DNA of 64,000 nt from JAJEFO01 sp965214325. GTDB lineage: Bacteria > Pseudomonadota > Alphaproteobacteria > Rhodobacterales > Rhodobacteraceae. Numbering within the stretch: the first letter of the stretch is position 1; every line of letters starts with the position of its first letter. Positions 19,101 to 28,077 of the stretch are shown here, piece after piece. A program made the translations under genes and the position numbers. A model generated the notes under the pieces. The model saw only the letters and a program-made list of their open reading frames with translations, had not been told where the DNA came from and ran no database searches. The DNA lies in NCBI GenBank assembly GCA_965214325.1, contig CBDCBG010000006.1, positions 124,001 through 188,000 of the forward strand, given 5' to 3'.

Positions 19101-22100
19101 ACCTCTTCGCCCGCCGCACCGCCTGCCAGTCTCTTCGAGAGTTGCCCGGCCCGACGGTCGAAGTCGCGATCGCGCCCGAAGCCGTCCAGTGCGGCCCTGA
19201 GTTCGGCCTGCCGTGCATCGTCGATATGGATGACGTAGCGAGCAGGATCGGCAAGGATTGTCCGGGCCGCCACCGCCGCCCGCTCCCCGTCCTTGGCCCA
19301 CTCGTCATGAACCGCGGTATCCGCCGGCGCCAGCCCCGCGGCAATGGCCCGCGCCACCAGCGCCTGGCGGCGCCCCGCCAGGCCCAGGACAGTGTCGGTG
19401 ACTTTCGCCACCCGGTCCCGGTCTTCCTGGAATTCATCGAACCTGGCCGGCAATTCCTGCATTGCCGTTGGCAGGGCATCCGCCGGCGTCTGCGAGATCT
19501 CGTCAATCAGCGCCTTGGCGCCTTCGGCCGAGAAGGGATGCATCCCGGCCCGCTCCGTATCCGCCGCATGCGCATGCCACCGCACATGCAGCGCGGCGAC
19601 ATCCTGGTCCAGCTGGACCTGCTGCCGGGCCTCTTTCGCTGCCGTTGCCGCCGCCTCCCGGAATTCGCCGGCGGGCAGTTCCACGGCCTCGAGGTCTGCG
19701 AGCACCGCATCCACCCGCTGCCGCCAGCCGGCGTAATCGGCCTGCCCGGCGACGGGGCCTTCCGAGTCGGCCCGCATCTCCTGGTGCTCAGCTGCGAGGG
19801 CGGCGAGGCGGGCAAGGCAGTCTTCGCACTGCAACCTTGCCGCCTGCCAAGCCTCATGCTCCTTGAGCACGCCGTCAAGGACGGCAGGGCATTCCTCCAG
19901 CCCGCCGATCTGCCTCATCAGCACCGCATGACCCGGCATGGATGCGCGGTCCCGTCCTTCCTGCCTTGCCGCCTCCTCGAGGGCCTGCCAGCCGGTCCAC
20001 ACGGTGGCTGCCCGTTCGTCACCGGCCATGGCATCCCGGACCCGGCCAGCAAGCTCGCTCTTGCCGGCCCCCGGCTCCACCGCTTCGAGCCGGGCAAGGG
20101 CCAGTCCGGCGCCTGTATGCCAGTCCGACAGTTCCGCGGGCACCGCCGCGCCGCCTTCTCCTGCCAGGCGCTTCAGGCGCGCCGCCAGCCCGGCCTCGAG
20201 GCGCGAGCGGCATGTGCCGGCAATCGCCAGCAGCCGGTGGTTACGGCGAAACTGCAGCTGTCCCGGCGGCATCTCGCCCGGACGGGCGGCCCGTTTCAGC
20301 TTGCGGATTCGCCTGGCCAGCTCGCCGGCCGGCTCTCCTCTCTGCATCCCGTCCTGGATCGCCGCTGCCTCCCGGTCGAATCCGAGCGCCCGTTTCAGCT
20401 CGCCGATGCCTCCCCGCTCCACGCCGCCGGCTTCGGCCACGGCCTCCCTGGCGTCCTTGGTCCAGCCTGCATGCTCCGCCATCCGGAAGAACGGCCTTCC
20501 TTCGCCGCCAGCCCGCCCCAGGAGATGGCGCCGTCGCGCATGCAGCCGGGCGACATCCTGGTCCAGCTCGATCTGCTGCCGGGCCTTCTTCACCGCGCCA
20601 TCCACCGCATCCCGGAATTCGCCGGCGGGCAGGCCCGGCGCCTGGCCCAGCACCTCGCCGAGCCGCCGCAACCAGCCGGCGTAGCGAGGATGTTCGGCGA
20701 CGGGGCCATCGGAGCCGGCCCACATCTCCTGGTGCTCGGCCGCGAGGGCGTCGAGGTGGGCGACGCACTTCCCGGCCAGGCGCTCCTGTCGCTGATCCTC
20801 CAGCCAGCGCGCCCGCGCCGCGGCCAATGCCGGCGGCATCTCGCCCGGCTGCGCCTTGCTTGCTGCATCGGCGATTTCGGCCGCCAGCGCCTCGTCCATG
20901 CCGCCGTCGGCGCAGGCCGCCAGCAGGGCGCCTGCCTGCTCGTCGGTGTGCAGGGCCCGCGCCAGCTCGCCCATCCGTTCCTCGAGCTGTTCGGCCCCGT
21001 CCATGTGCTGGCGCCAGCGCCGGCCACCGGCGAGCATCTCCTTTCCCTCATCCACGGCGCGCGCCGCCTCTTCCCGCCAGCGTGCATGACCGTCCAGCTC
21101 CTGAAGCGCGCTCGATGTCGCCCGGGCAGCATTCAGCAGCCTTGTCCGCCCCTGGCTTGCCGACGTCGTGAGCCTCACCCAGTCGGAGACCCGCTCCCGG
21201 TCGGCGGCGCGCCGATCGTGATCGGCCAGCGCCCGGACCAGCTCGGCCGGCATCTCCGGCACGGCCTGGCTGCGCCGGCGTATGCGCCCCATCAGCTCGC
21301 CATAGCCTTCCATCTCCCAGACCGACCGCCGGGCCGCTTCGGCATCTTCTGCCAGCGCCCGCCAGTCATCGGCCGCCGGACAGAGCGGGCCGCGGCCGCC
21401 CGCCTCCTCGCCCGGGCCCGGGGTGAGCCAGCTCTCCTCTCCGGTCTCCTCGAGCGCCGAATGCGGTATCTCGCCCTCGGCCTCGAGCCGGTGGGCCAGC
21501 TGTTCGACATCATCGGTCAAGAGGACGAAGCCATCGCGGGCCCGGCTCATCTCGACATAGAGCATGGCCCGGTCGCTCATCATGCTGCTGGCGTCCAGCA
21601 CCGCGATCACGTTGTCCCTGGTCATCCCCTGCGCCCGGTGGACGGTCGAGGACCAGGCATGGTCGACATGGCCGAGATCATCATCATCCACGCCGAAGGA
21701 AAGGCCGCGCCCCGATGCAAGGCGGATGCGCACCCGGCCCCGATCGATCGCCTCGATCCGGGCCCGCTCGCCATTGATGATGCGCTGGCGCTTCAGGTTG
21801 CGGGTAAAGACGATCTCGTCGCCGGCCATGAGCGAGATCGGGCGGGTCTCGCAGACCGAGACATTGCCGGCGGCGTTGCCGGAAGGGCGGAAGCCGCCTT
21901 CCTGCCCCTTGCGGGCAAGCCCGACCCGCCCGGGCCCGGCGCCGGTGACGGTCCAGGCCTCGCCCTCCCCGAGGCCGTAGACATCCCGATTGGCAATCAC
22001 GACGTCGCCCTCGCGGTAGCTCGCGACATCGGCGGCCAGGGGCCGGGTGAGCCGCCGGTCGACCAGCCGCATGATCTCCAGGGGCTTGCCCCGCAGCACC

Positions 22101-24091
22101 CCCTCATCGGCCAGGCCTTCCCGAATGACGGCGTTGATCTCCTCCCTGAGCGCATGGGTGGGGGCTAGGATGGCGGTCTTCGCCCGTGCTTCCTCGGGCA
22201 GTGCCAGCCACAGCCTTGCCGCGGCCTTCCCCAGCGCATCCGGCGGCAGCTCCCGCACATCGCCGCCGAGGCTGGCCATGGCCAGTTCGGGATCCCCGGC
22301 CACCATGTGGGCGACCGCCCCCTTGAGATCTGCCGAGCGCTGGCGCAGGATGTCGTCCATCCTTGCCGTCGCCATCCCCGCCTTCTGCAGGAGCCGGAAT
22401 GGCTGTCCGGCCGAGACCGCCTTCAGCTGCATGCTATCACCCACCAGCACCAGCCGCCCGAGGCCCAGCGCCTTTGATACACGCAAGAGCGCCTGCATCT
22501 GCACCGTGCCGACCATCGAGGATTCATCGACGATCATCACCGCGCCGGCGAACTGCTCACGCGCCGCCTCGATCTCGGCCTCGGTAGCGGTGCCCTCGGC
22601 GATGGCGCCGTAGCGGGCCAGCAGGTACTGGAGTGTGGTCGCACCGATGCCGGCCTCCATGCCCAGCACCCGGGCTGCTGCCGAGGAGGGAGCCAGGCCG
22701 AAGACCCGCTCCGCACCGGCCAGCCTTGTGATCTCGTTCAGCATCCTGGTCTTGCCGGTGCCGGCAAAACCCTGAACGCCGATCACCGCGTCCTCCGCCA
22801 GGAGGATGTGGCGAGCCGCATCCCGCTGCCCATCGGTGAGGGCTGCGCCGGCCAGATGCGCCTCGGCCGGCGCCGCCTCCACCAGCGGTCCTGCCTTGCC
22901 GCGCCCCGCGCGCATCAGCGAGACCACTTCCTTCTCGGCCCTCAGCGCGCGCCGGGTGGTGTAGTCGCCGGCCTTGGTGCGAACCAGATGGCCGTCCGCC
23001 TCCAGCCGGGTGATCGCCGCCTCCAGTTCGACATGATCATGACGCCCGGGATCGCGCCCCAGCGCCGTGGCCAGCAGCTCCTGCGGGCGGAAGACCGCAT
23101 GGCGCTCCTCGAGATGCTCCAGCGCCTGCCAGGCCGCCTCGAGGGCGGAAAAGCGCGGCGGGGACCTCTCCAGCTTCCTCGCCGCCTTGCACCGCCGCAG
23201 CAATGCCGGGTCGCGGGCAAGACCGAGGGCTCTTGCCTTGCCACGCCAATCCCCGACCAGTTTCCCGATCCTGGTCTTGATCTTCCCGCCGCGGGTGGCC
23301 AGGTTGGCAAGCTGGGCATTGTCCGAGGTATCGGCCATGCCCTTCTCTGCCATGTACCGCAGAATGTCCTGGCGCCGGGTGGAGAAGGCATCCAGATGCG
23401 CCTGCGAATAGCCGGCCAGCTCGAAGCCCGGCAGGCCGCCGATGGTGGTCGGGACAAGATTGTAGCCGGCCTCGCCCAGTATCCGGGCCAGGGCGTTTCG
23501 GTACCAGGCGCCGATCAGCCTCCGGTTGCGCATGATGAGCGTCGGCTCGACGCTGCGCCAGTCGCCGGACTGGCTCCGGGTCATGTTGGCCAGCACCACA
23601 TGGGTGTGCAGCTGCGGATCCTCGTTGCGGCTGGTCACATGGCGGAAGGTGGCGGCGAGCATGCCGGCGGCTGCCTCCCGCGGCCGCTTGCCGGTTTCGG
23701 GATCATAGCCCCTGGTCTGGAGGAATTCGACCTCGATCCAGTCGAGCGTCTCCCGCACCGCCCGGTCATGGGCCCGCATCACCCGGCGCTTGCCATGGAG
23801 GAGCGCCTCCAGCGAGACCGATTTCGGGGCCGAGAAGGTCAGGTCCCAGCCCGGGCGATGCTGGTGCTCGCCGGCAAGAACCCGGCCAAGGCGGATGTCG
23901 GTTCCCGGCACATGACCGGAGAGGATGGCGGTGAAGACCCGCTTGCCCACGCGCCCCGGCAGGCGCAGGAGCCGGGCTCCCTTGCCGTGCCAGCGATTGG
24001 TCGAGCGGTGCGAGGGATCCTTGAGGTAGTCATGCAGGAAGTAGCTGTAGGCCACCTCGGCGCTGGCCAGCTGCCGCGGGCCCGAGAGCAT
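16196..24091 (-). CDS. Giant MobF-family relaxase/helicase (TrwC/TraI type), 2,631 residues
   Basis: Residues 1-300 are a TrwC-type HUH relaxase: tyrosines in AYSYFLHDY (15, 17, 22) and the metal triad H151, H162, H164 in FRHVTSRNEDPQLHTH. Residues about 430-900 are a RecD-like SF1 helicase with Walker A GFAGTGKT, MIVDESSM, and STVHRAQGMT near the end. The remaining roughly 1,600 residues are helical and repetitive. At least three units carry LDQDV-x2-LH, spaced about 280-320 residues apart, plus repeated ALPTAM-x-ELP and AGGAAGEEVLA blocks. Known TraI/TrwC proteins are about 970-1,760 residues, so the tail is unusual. It nicks oriT and unwinds DNA for conjugation. It converges with the RHH trio. 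No T4SS genes are in the window. Confidence 0.9.
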   Translation of the reverse strand: MLSGPRQLASAEVAYSYFLHDYLKDPSHRSTNRWHGKGARLLRLPGRVGKRVFTAILSGHVPGTDIRLGRVLAGEHQHRPGWDLTFSAPKSVSLEALLHGKRRVMRAHDRAVRETLDWIEVEFLQTRGYDPETGKRPREAAAGMLAATFRHVTSRNEDPQLHTHVVLANMTRSQSGDWRSVEPTLIMRNRRLIGAWYRNALARILGEAGYNLVPTTIGGLPGFELAGYSQAHLDAFSTRRQDILRYMAEKGMADTSDNAQLANLATRGGKIKTRIGKLVGDWRGKARALGLARDPALLRRCKAARKLERSPPRFSALEAAWQALEHLEERHAVFRPQELLATALGRDPGRHDHVELEAAITRLEADGHLVRTKAGDYTTRRALRAEKEVVSLMRAGRGKAGPLVEAAPAEAHLAGAALTDGQRDAARHILLAEDAVIGVQGFAGTGKTRMLNEITRLAGAERVFGLAPSSAAARVLGMEAGIGATTLQYLLARYGAIAEGTATEAEIEAAREQFAGAVMIVDESSMVGTVQMQALLRVSKALGLGRLVLVGDSMQLKAVSAGQPFRLLQKAGMATARMDDILRQRSADLKGAVAHMVAGDPELAMASLGGDVRELPPDALGKAAARLWLALPEEARAKTAILAPTHALREEINAVIREGLADEGVLRGKPLEIMRLVDRRLTRPLAADVASYREGDVVIANRDVYGLGEGEAWTVTGAGPGRVGLARKGQEGGFRPSGNAAGNVSVCETRPISLMAGDEIVFTRNLKRQRIINGERARIEAIDRGRVRIRLASGRGLSFGVDDDDLGHVDHAWSSTVHRAQGMTRDNVIAVLDASSMMSDRAMLYVEMSRARDGFVLLTDDVEQLAHRLEAEGEIPHSALEETGEESWLTPGPGEEAGGRGPLCPAADDWRALAEDAEAARRSVWEMEGYGELMGRIRRRSQAVPEMPAELVRALADHDRRAADRERVSDWVRLTTSASQGRTRLLNAARATSSALQELDGHARWREEAARAVDEGKEMLAGGRRWRQHMDGAEQLEERMGELARALHTDEQAGALLAACADGGMDEALAAEIADAASKAQPGEMPPALAAARARWLEDQRQERLAGKCVAHLDALAAEHQEMWAGSDGPVAEHPRYAGWLRRLGEVLGQAPGLPAGEFRDAVDGAVKKARQQIELDQDVARLHARRRHLLGRAGGEGRPFFRMAEHAGWTKDAREAVAEAGGVERGGIGELKRALGFDREAAAIQDGMQRGEPAGELARRIRKLKRAARPGEMPPGQLQFRRNHRLLAIAGTCRSRLEAGLAARLKRLAGEGGAAVPAELSDWHTGAGLALARLEAVEPGAGKSELAGRVRDAMAGDERAATVWTGWQALEEAARQEGRDRASMPGHAVLMRQIGGLEECPAVLDGVLKEHEAWQAARLQCEDCLARLAALAAEHQEMRADSEGPVAGQADYAGWRQRVDAVLADLEAVELPAGEFREAAATAAKEARQQVQLDQDVAALHVRWHAHAADTERAGMHPFSAEGAKALIDEISQTPADALPTAMQELPARFDEFQEDRDRVAKVTDTVLGLAGRRQALVARAIAAGLAPADTAVHDEWAKDGERAAVAARTILADPARYVIHIDDARQAELRAALDGFGRDRDFDRRAGQLSKRLAGGAAGEEVLAEAKVLKGEARMGELPPVLAEVLAGHKAREAEKSQFEDYLAGLEALAAERRGLIAGSGGPVAMHADYADWRQRLDEALRQEPELLAGEFGFRVAVVSNEIRWLTRLDQDVVRLHDVWHAHQARAKEDGVHPFSAEGGAPIIGDISKTQADALPTAMRELPGKFDEFRVDRDRVSGVIDAASGLARDRETLLELACAEELAPADVAGHDEWAAAGERAAAEFQKLFADPARYGPHLDDARQAELRKALDGFARDLEFDRRAGRLAQKLAGGAAGEEVLAGIRELKTDARAGELSPLLVDALALHQARERAEAAEAILKELMGELGRMKERSALPIARTEEWSRWREQVDEELYHLAAGLPDDAEDPFGAAIRAAIERDEVSARVWLDWRALENKAGQEDRDPASMPGHAELMTRIAGLGEECSADLAAVLAGHEARQAAAQEQEKEIAGRLGEAGDYRGPPCPMHLESLTICLDRLDLRRLDMDESRDAALTCEAADASPRLFGWLRDVASLTMMPLRLSVSVRERLTSWAADRGVQFSQPAARDGWSPPALRAPPDPQIEAARRDVGRHRKAEATRQAEREALHRRMKGPHERTGRARDELAGLSVFARRQRRGVKATIRAAEEELAGLQTELDNLPALPAPPDRETRRLASMYTSAERRRNAAERRRNAAEARVAQMTADGLFFHRRREPATRLPWDDPPDRPMLFVVSSSDHVPDEGSLMRRWNHVALQDPAAGPEGLKALRSCWPDFDMVPAAELRQVWPSDIPALDAERAAAEFEDWGPAGERRRQAAKRETGTRSWIVHRAKPRDFGICCLEDIDAGPPGLGLGLGLELHTRFTTYRDVQELMALGHLSKIRDGVATRLDDAGHASAACPLEFRSLEEHWQEALNAGCERFYVRDDDQWWLAHEFPDGSPAALRPLSEVIAEAWREAEDSEVRAARPVKKDDPTWQAAGDKDNDRGSSFDM

Positions 24092-25117
24092 CAGCAGGCA
24101 CCGGGCCGGACGGCCGGCGAGGTGGCAATGCTGTCAGTCGTCATCGACAATGTTCCGCCCTTGCCTGCCGCCCGCGTGCCGAACATTCCCATGATCTTCG
24201 CGCCGCGGCAACACCGCAGCGGGCTCCAGGAACCGGACGGGCCGCCAGAGCGGCGCACCCGAAGGGCCGGTCCGGGCCGCAGAGGCCTTGGCCTATCGTG
24301 CAGTGCCGGGGCTCCAGGGGCGGCGAGCGCCCTGGCCGCCGGAGGCAACGAGGTCGGACAAGCCGGCCTGCGAGCCTGGCGACTGACCATGTCGCCGCCC
24401 CATGCATTCCCGGCCAGGGGCTCTCCCGGCCATCTGCCGCTGCCCCGGGCAGGCGGCGTTGCAAGATTGAACCAGCCGTGAGCAGATCGACCTCGCCTGG
24501 CGCTGTTGTCGAGAAGTGTCCCGAATACATGCAGCTGTAGCAGCTCTCACGAGATCGAGACGTTCGAAATGTCAAAATTGATTGTCGTCATTGGCCTTCT
24601 GCCGCGTATCGCTCCGTGCATCATCGGCTTGATCTTCGTAGTCGAGGGCCATCAACAGCTTTCGGCAGGTTTGCCTGGCTTTCATGTTAGCCGCAACGTT
24701 GCCGAGCTTCAGGGCGACGCCAATGAACTCCTGTTCGGCATCGGCTTGATTTTGTGCGGCATTGCCGGACTCCTCGGCGGAGCGACTGCAGCAGTGTTTG
24801 CCCTTGTCTTCACCAGGAAGGTGAGACAGCCGCAACATCCCTGCCGGATCCGGTCCTCCCTGATGATGGTGCCAAAGGCCTCGGCGAGAGGGGTGTTGCT
24901 CGGGAACGTCATGGGTGGCGCCTCTCGGGAACATCGCCAGACTTCAAGCATGTTCGACGTCGGCTGTCCCAGGAACGGCCGTTCGAGGGACGGTTTTGCC
25001 ACGCGTGCTCCGAGACGCCGTTCCGCGCCCCTGGCCGTCCCTTTGCCCGTCTCCACATCATCGGCGTCCCGAAATGGACAAGGGCGTTTCGGGGACAGGG
25101 ACTCCTTCGAGGCGAGG
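24092..25117. other. Region upstream of the relaxase gene with no firm gene
   Basis: No ORF here is convincing. A minus-strand ORF at 24709-24912 begins MTFPSNTPLAEAFGTII and could be a small gene or a frameshifted remnant continuing to 24572. A plus-strand ATG at 24569 opens a frame with two hydrophobic segments, but it has no good ribosome site and no defined end. An imperfect hairpin (CCAGGG, ten bases, CCCTGG at 24314-24335) lies about 220 bp upstream of the relaxase start, where oriT would be expected, but the arms are short. Confidence 0.3.
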
Positions 25118-25942
25118 TCAGGGCCCGTCGTGCATTCCGTTCGCCTCGGAGAAGTCCGGAGGGCTCTCCGGGAAAGCCGGAAACCGCCCGCCGCCATCCA
25201 CGGCCGGCCGGCTCTCGGCCACGTTCCCCTCCCTGTCCGTCGGGACGCCGCCGTCGTCGACCGGGAGCCCGCCGAGCATCGCCTCCGGCATCTCCTTCAG
25301 GAAGCTCTCCGCGGCATCGAACGCGTCGATCATGTGAAGCTTCACCTCGCCGGCATCCATGCCGTCCAGGACCGTGCGAAGCCTGCCCGGTTCCTCGTTC
25401 GACGTGGTGGTCATCCTGTGCCGTGCCATGTCCACCAATTTCATCGGCCCAGCCCGGGGAGCCTTGAGCGAGGCGCCCAGGAACAGCGGGCCCAAAGGGC
25501 AGTAGTGACGCGAGATCAGGAAGAGATCGGCAGCGTCGCGCGTTTCTCTCCTGGATGCGGCAGCGATCGCCTTGTTGACCGCCAGGTCGGACCTGTGCAG
25601 CCGGACGCCCCAGAGCGGGTCGGAAACCAGCGGGAAGAAGCGTGTCCGGGTCTCGGACATCCACTGGACGAGGGTCTCCTGGCGCGACTCGTCCCTGATC
25701 CTGGCCTCGACGCACCCCGCAAGCTCGAGAACGACCTCCACGTGCAGCCCGTCATCCTCGAGCGCCTGGACGTCCTGTTCCCATGTCCTGTCGACCACCT
25801 CTTCGGTGTCGCTGAAGACGCCCAGGTCGTCCGACACGCGTTTCGTGTGTTCGTTGAGAGCCGCTCCACCCGCGAAATGGCTGTCCTCGGAACGGTTCGC
25901 CGCCATGAGCCTGGCGGTCCGGGACTGGAGCGGGGTCAGCAT
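25118..25942 (-). CDS. AbiEii-like nucleotidyltransferase (putative toxin)
   Basis: This 274-residue protein has the AbiEii/AbiGii nucleotidyltransferase pattern. FAGGAALNEH lies near residue 23, followed by a DDLGVFSD acidic strand where the catalytic SDDIDLF motif sits in the family. The later LAVNKAIAAASRRETRDAADLFLI block is highly characteristic. Family members are type IV toxins or abortive-infection factors that modify tRNA or other acceptors. The start at 25942 overlaps the end of the 72-residue gene upstream by seven bases. The acidic motif reads D-D-L-G-V-F, a departure that could alter activity. The C-terminal 90 residues are low-complexity and acidic. Confidence 0.72.
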   Translation of the reverse strand: MLTPLQSRTARLMAANRSEDSHFAGGAALNEHTKRVSDDLGVFSDTEEVVDRTWEQDVQALEDDGLHVEVVLELAGCVEARIRDESRQETLVQWMSETRTRFFPLVSDPLWGVRLHRSDLAVNKAIAAASRRETRDAADLFLISRHYCPLGPLFLGASLKAPRAGPMKLVDMARHRMTTTSNEEPGRLRTVLDGMDAGEVKLHMIDAFDAAESFLKEMPEAMLGGLPVDDGGVPTDREGNVAESRPAVDGGGRFPAFPESPPDFSEANGMHDGP

Positions 25943-26154
25943 CGCGCGTCCATCCCGTCCGCGGCGGCGACCAGCTTGCGTCCCAGGACATGGCCTGCGC
26001 AATCGGTGCGCTCCATGATCGCCTGTCCCACGACGCGCAGCCGCCCGGAAAGCGGATACGCCTTGACGGTGCGCTCGCAGAAGTTCTCGTGGATCCAGAC
26101 GTGGCAACGCCCCTCCGCCTCGGCGGGAAGCGCGATGATGTCCTCGTCAGCCAT
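25936..26154 (-). CDS. Small protein coupled to the AbiEii-like gene (putative antitoxin)
   Basis: This 72-residue acidic-to-neutral protein begins MADEDIIALPAEAEGRCHVW. It has no recognised domain and is not the winged-helix AbiEi antitoxin. It overlaps the nucleotidyltransferase start by seven bases and has GGAG eight bases before its ATG, the usual order for an antitoxin-toxin pair. The partner role is inferred from position only. Confidence 0.55.
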   Translation of the reverse strand: MADEDIIALPAEAEGRCHVWIHENFCERTVKAYPLSGRLRVVGQAIMERTDCAGHVLGRKLVAAADGMDARC

Positions 26155-26493
26155 GCGTGAAACTCCGGTTCCCGAACGTCCGTCCCGGGGGCCGTCAACA
26201 TCAGGCCATGCGTGGAGGAACGGTCAAGGCCGGTCAAGGCGTGTCGCACGGCCAGTTTCTTCTCGGCGGGCCTCGACGTCGCGCTTTGGCCGCTTGCCTG
26301 CGGATGCGCGCGCCAGTGGCCCGCCCGACCCTGCCGGTGGCGTGGACGCGCCAACCGGATCCCCGCGAGGCAACGGCATTCAAGCATGCGCGGCGGGGGG
26401 ACGGCGGTTCCCGAGGACGCGGGAGACCTGCGAGGCGCGCGGAACGCTGCCGTCCCGGGGATTCCGCGCCGTGCCGCCGGCGCGCGGGCCGGG
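26155..26493. other. GC-rich spacer without a supported gene
   Basis: The stretch lies between two minus-strand genes. Open frames exist on both strands but none has a ribosome site, a domain pattern or coupling to a neighbour. It may contain the promoter for the AbiEii-like pair. Confidence 0.4.
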
Positions 26494-26679
26494 TCAGCCC
26501 GTCCCGGACCGGCCCTTCCGCCCTTCGGCCCACCTCTCGAGGATCCGCCGCACCATCTCCGGCCGGGTGGGCAGGTCGCTTGCGGCCCGGCGCGCGTCGT
26601 CGAGCTCGTCCACCAGCCCCTTCCGCATCCGCACCACGACCGGCTGCGTGTCCAGTTTCGGACGTCCGCGTGATCCCAT
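26494..26679 (-). CDS. Ribbon-helix-helix regulator (CopG/Arc-like)
   Basis: This 61-residue protein has the short strand TQPVVVRMRKGLVDELD, then RRAASDLPTRPEMVRRILERW, the compact RHH arrangement. The ATG at 26679 has AAGGG six bases upstream; a second ATG at 26685 overlaps that site. It is divergent from the gene at 26788, with a 16-bp palindrome 19 bp upstream of its own start. Such proteins usually repress their own and the divergent promoter through such a site (inference). Confidence 0.75.
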   Translation of the reverse strand: MGSRGRPKLDTQPVVVRMRKGLVDELDDARRAASDLPTRPEMVRRILERWAEGRKGRSGTG

Positions 26680-26697
26680 GATCATCCCTTGACAAAG

Positions 26698-26713
26698 TGA
26701 TTCTATAGTATCA
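26698..26713. promoter_or_regulatory. Palindromic operator in the divergent intergenic region
   Basis: TGATTCTATAGTATCA equals its reverse complement except at two symmetric positions. A TTGACA hexamer at 26689-26694 lies just beside it. The site is a natural target for the adjacent RHH protein and would cover promoter elements for both directions. Confidence 0.6.
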
Positions 26714-26787
26714 TGTTAAGCACGTGAGCGACGGAGGTGCAACTCCATCGCCCACGCTGACCATAACGATCGATTAGGGAGATCATC

Positions 26788-26979
26788 ATGGCTGACAAGC
26801 CCCCTACCACGCCGCACGCGGCGGCAGAAGCCGCGAATCCCGTGACATCGCCGGACCGGACCGCATTCCGCCGGGCGCTCCGCCTGTTCGGCGCCGCCCT
26901 GCGCGCCGACTGGGCCGCCCGCGAGGGCCATGCCGGTCCGGACGCCACGGTCCTCGGGAGCCTGCGCAGGACGGCCTGA
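26788..26979 (+). CDS. Small hypothetical protein, first gene of the GIY-YIG/FtsH-like operon
   Basis: This 63-residue protein begins MADKPPTTPHAAAEAAN and has a basic helical stretch (RTAFRRALRLFGAALRADW). AGGGAG lies six bases before the ATG. No family recognised. It is 93 bases upstream of the zinc-ribbon GIY-YIG gene on the same strand and probably co-transcribed under the RHH-controlled promoter. Confidence 0.6.
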   Translation: MADKPPTTPHAAAEAANPVTSPDRTAFRRALRLFGAALRADWAAREGHAGPDATVLGSLRRTA

Positions 26980-27072
26980 GCGGCCCCCCCCCGCACGCCA
27001 TTCACCTTGACGGACAAGACGTCCGGCCGTCGCGGTTCCCGCGTCCGGGGCCGGGCGCAGGAGGAGCGTCAG

Positions 27073-28077
27073 ATGCCCGCATCCACAGCCACCCATTACC
27101 CCTTTCCAATCGACGGCAAGTTCCGGAACGTCTTCCCCTGCGAGACGCCGCCGCACTGGCACGCGGCGGCCGAGGGCAAGGGTTTCACCATCGCAGGCAG
27201 GGCGGTCGACCGCCTGCACGTCGTGCTCTGCTGCCACGCCTGCGGCCGCCCCACGCTGAAACGCGTCAACGTCGTTTTGGGCTACAATCCCGAATGTCCA
27301 CACTGCATCCTGGACCGGCGCAAGGCGGCCGCGCGGGCCGCCGGCGCCACGCTGCTCGGGCCGGATCCCGAGGGCGACCGCCACTACGGCGTCTACGCCC
27401 TTCCCTGCGGCCACGAGGACCGCCGGCAGCACACCCGCGTGGCCGCCGCCGGCGACGGCGGCCACGGGCTTGGGTGCGAGACCTGCCTGGCGGCGCGGCT
27501 TGCGGCCGAGGCCGCGAGGTGGGACTGGCGGCCGGTCGGCCCCGCCGCCCGGAAGGACCACCGCCGCTACGAGCACGGTTGCGGACACCGGCAGGACGTG
27601 GCCGTCGTCAACATGCGGCATGGCGACGTCGACTGCGCGCGCTGCGGCGAGAGCTGGTCGTCGAAGCCGAACAAGATCTACCTCGTCGAGCTCGCGCTGC
27701 CGGACCTGCCCGTCATCAAGCTGGGCCACAGCTCGGACCCCGGATTCCGGCTGCGGCAGCTGCAGCACGACCCCGCGCGGACCCGCGGCGCAATCATGCG
27801 CGAGATCGCGATGGAGACCGGGCACCGCGCGGTCTGCGTCGAGAAGGCGCTCCACGCCCTCGTCCGCCGCCGCCGGCCGGACCTTGTCGTCCCCCCGGAA
27901 CTCTTCCGCGACCACCTCCGGACAGGGAGCGAGGTCTACCATCGCCGCGGCCTTCCCTGGATCTCGGGGCTCCTGGACGACGTCGAGGCGGGACGGGACC
28001 CGGGCGCGCGCGACCTCTCCGGCGAGCCGGACGGATCCGGATCCCGCCGCTCCCCCTCCCGGAGCCGTTCACGATGA
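27073..28077 (+). CDS. Zinc-ribbon protein with GIY-YIG/T5orf172-type domain
   Basis: This 334-residue protein (ATG 27073 after GAGGAG) has several Cys pairs in its first 200 residues: CCHACG, CPHC, CGHE, CETC, CGHR, CARCG. These read as repeated zinc ribbons. They are followed by IYLVELALPDLPVIKLGHSSDP and then VEKALHAL, the pattern of the T5orf172/MUG113 branch of GIY-YIG nucleases. It could cut or bind DNA with zinc-ribbon targeting (inference). The stop overlaps the next ATG by four bases, coupling it to an AAA protease. No close named homologue is recognised. Confidence 0.65.
   Translation: MPASTATHYPFPIDGKFRNVFPCETPPHWHAAAEGKGFTIAGRAVDRLHVVLCCHACGRPTLKRVNVVLGYNPECPHCILDRRKAAARAAGATLLGPDPEGDRHYGVYALPCGHEDRRQHTRVAAAGDGGHGLGCETCLAARLAAEAARWDWRPVGPAARKDHRRYEHGCGHRQDVAVVNMRHGDVDCARCGESWSSKPNKIYLVELALPDLPVIKLGHSSDPGFRLRQLQHDPARTRGAIMREIAMETGHRAVCVEKALHALVRRRRPDLVVPPELFRDHLRTGSEVYHRRGLPWISGLLDDVEAGRDPGARDLSGEPDGSGSRRSPSRSRSR

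Noticed and set aside
16142..22168. Two very long plus-strand ORFs (911 and 1,087 codons) opposite the relaxase
   Set aside because: They are antisense shadows of a high-GC gene with clear domain motifs. They show no family pattern and no ribosome sites.
24314..24335. Hairpin upstream of the relaxase considered as oriT
   Set aside because: Six-base arms are too common in GC-rich DNA and no nick-site consensus could be matched.
24506..26692. 728-codon plus-strand ORF with two hydrophobic segments near its start
   Set aside because: It runs antisense to the AbiEii-like gene and its partner, most of it is Arg/Ser/Pro-rich shadow sequence, and no start has a ribosome site. Only the first 80 codons remain conceivable.
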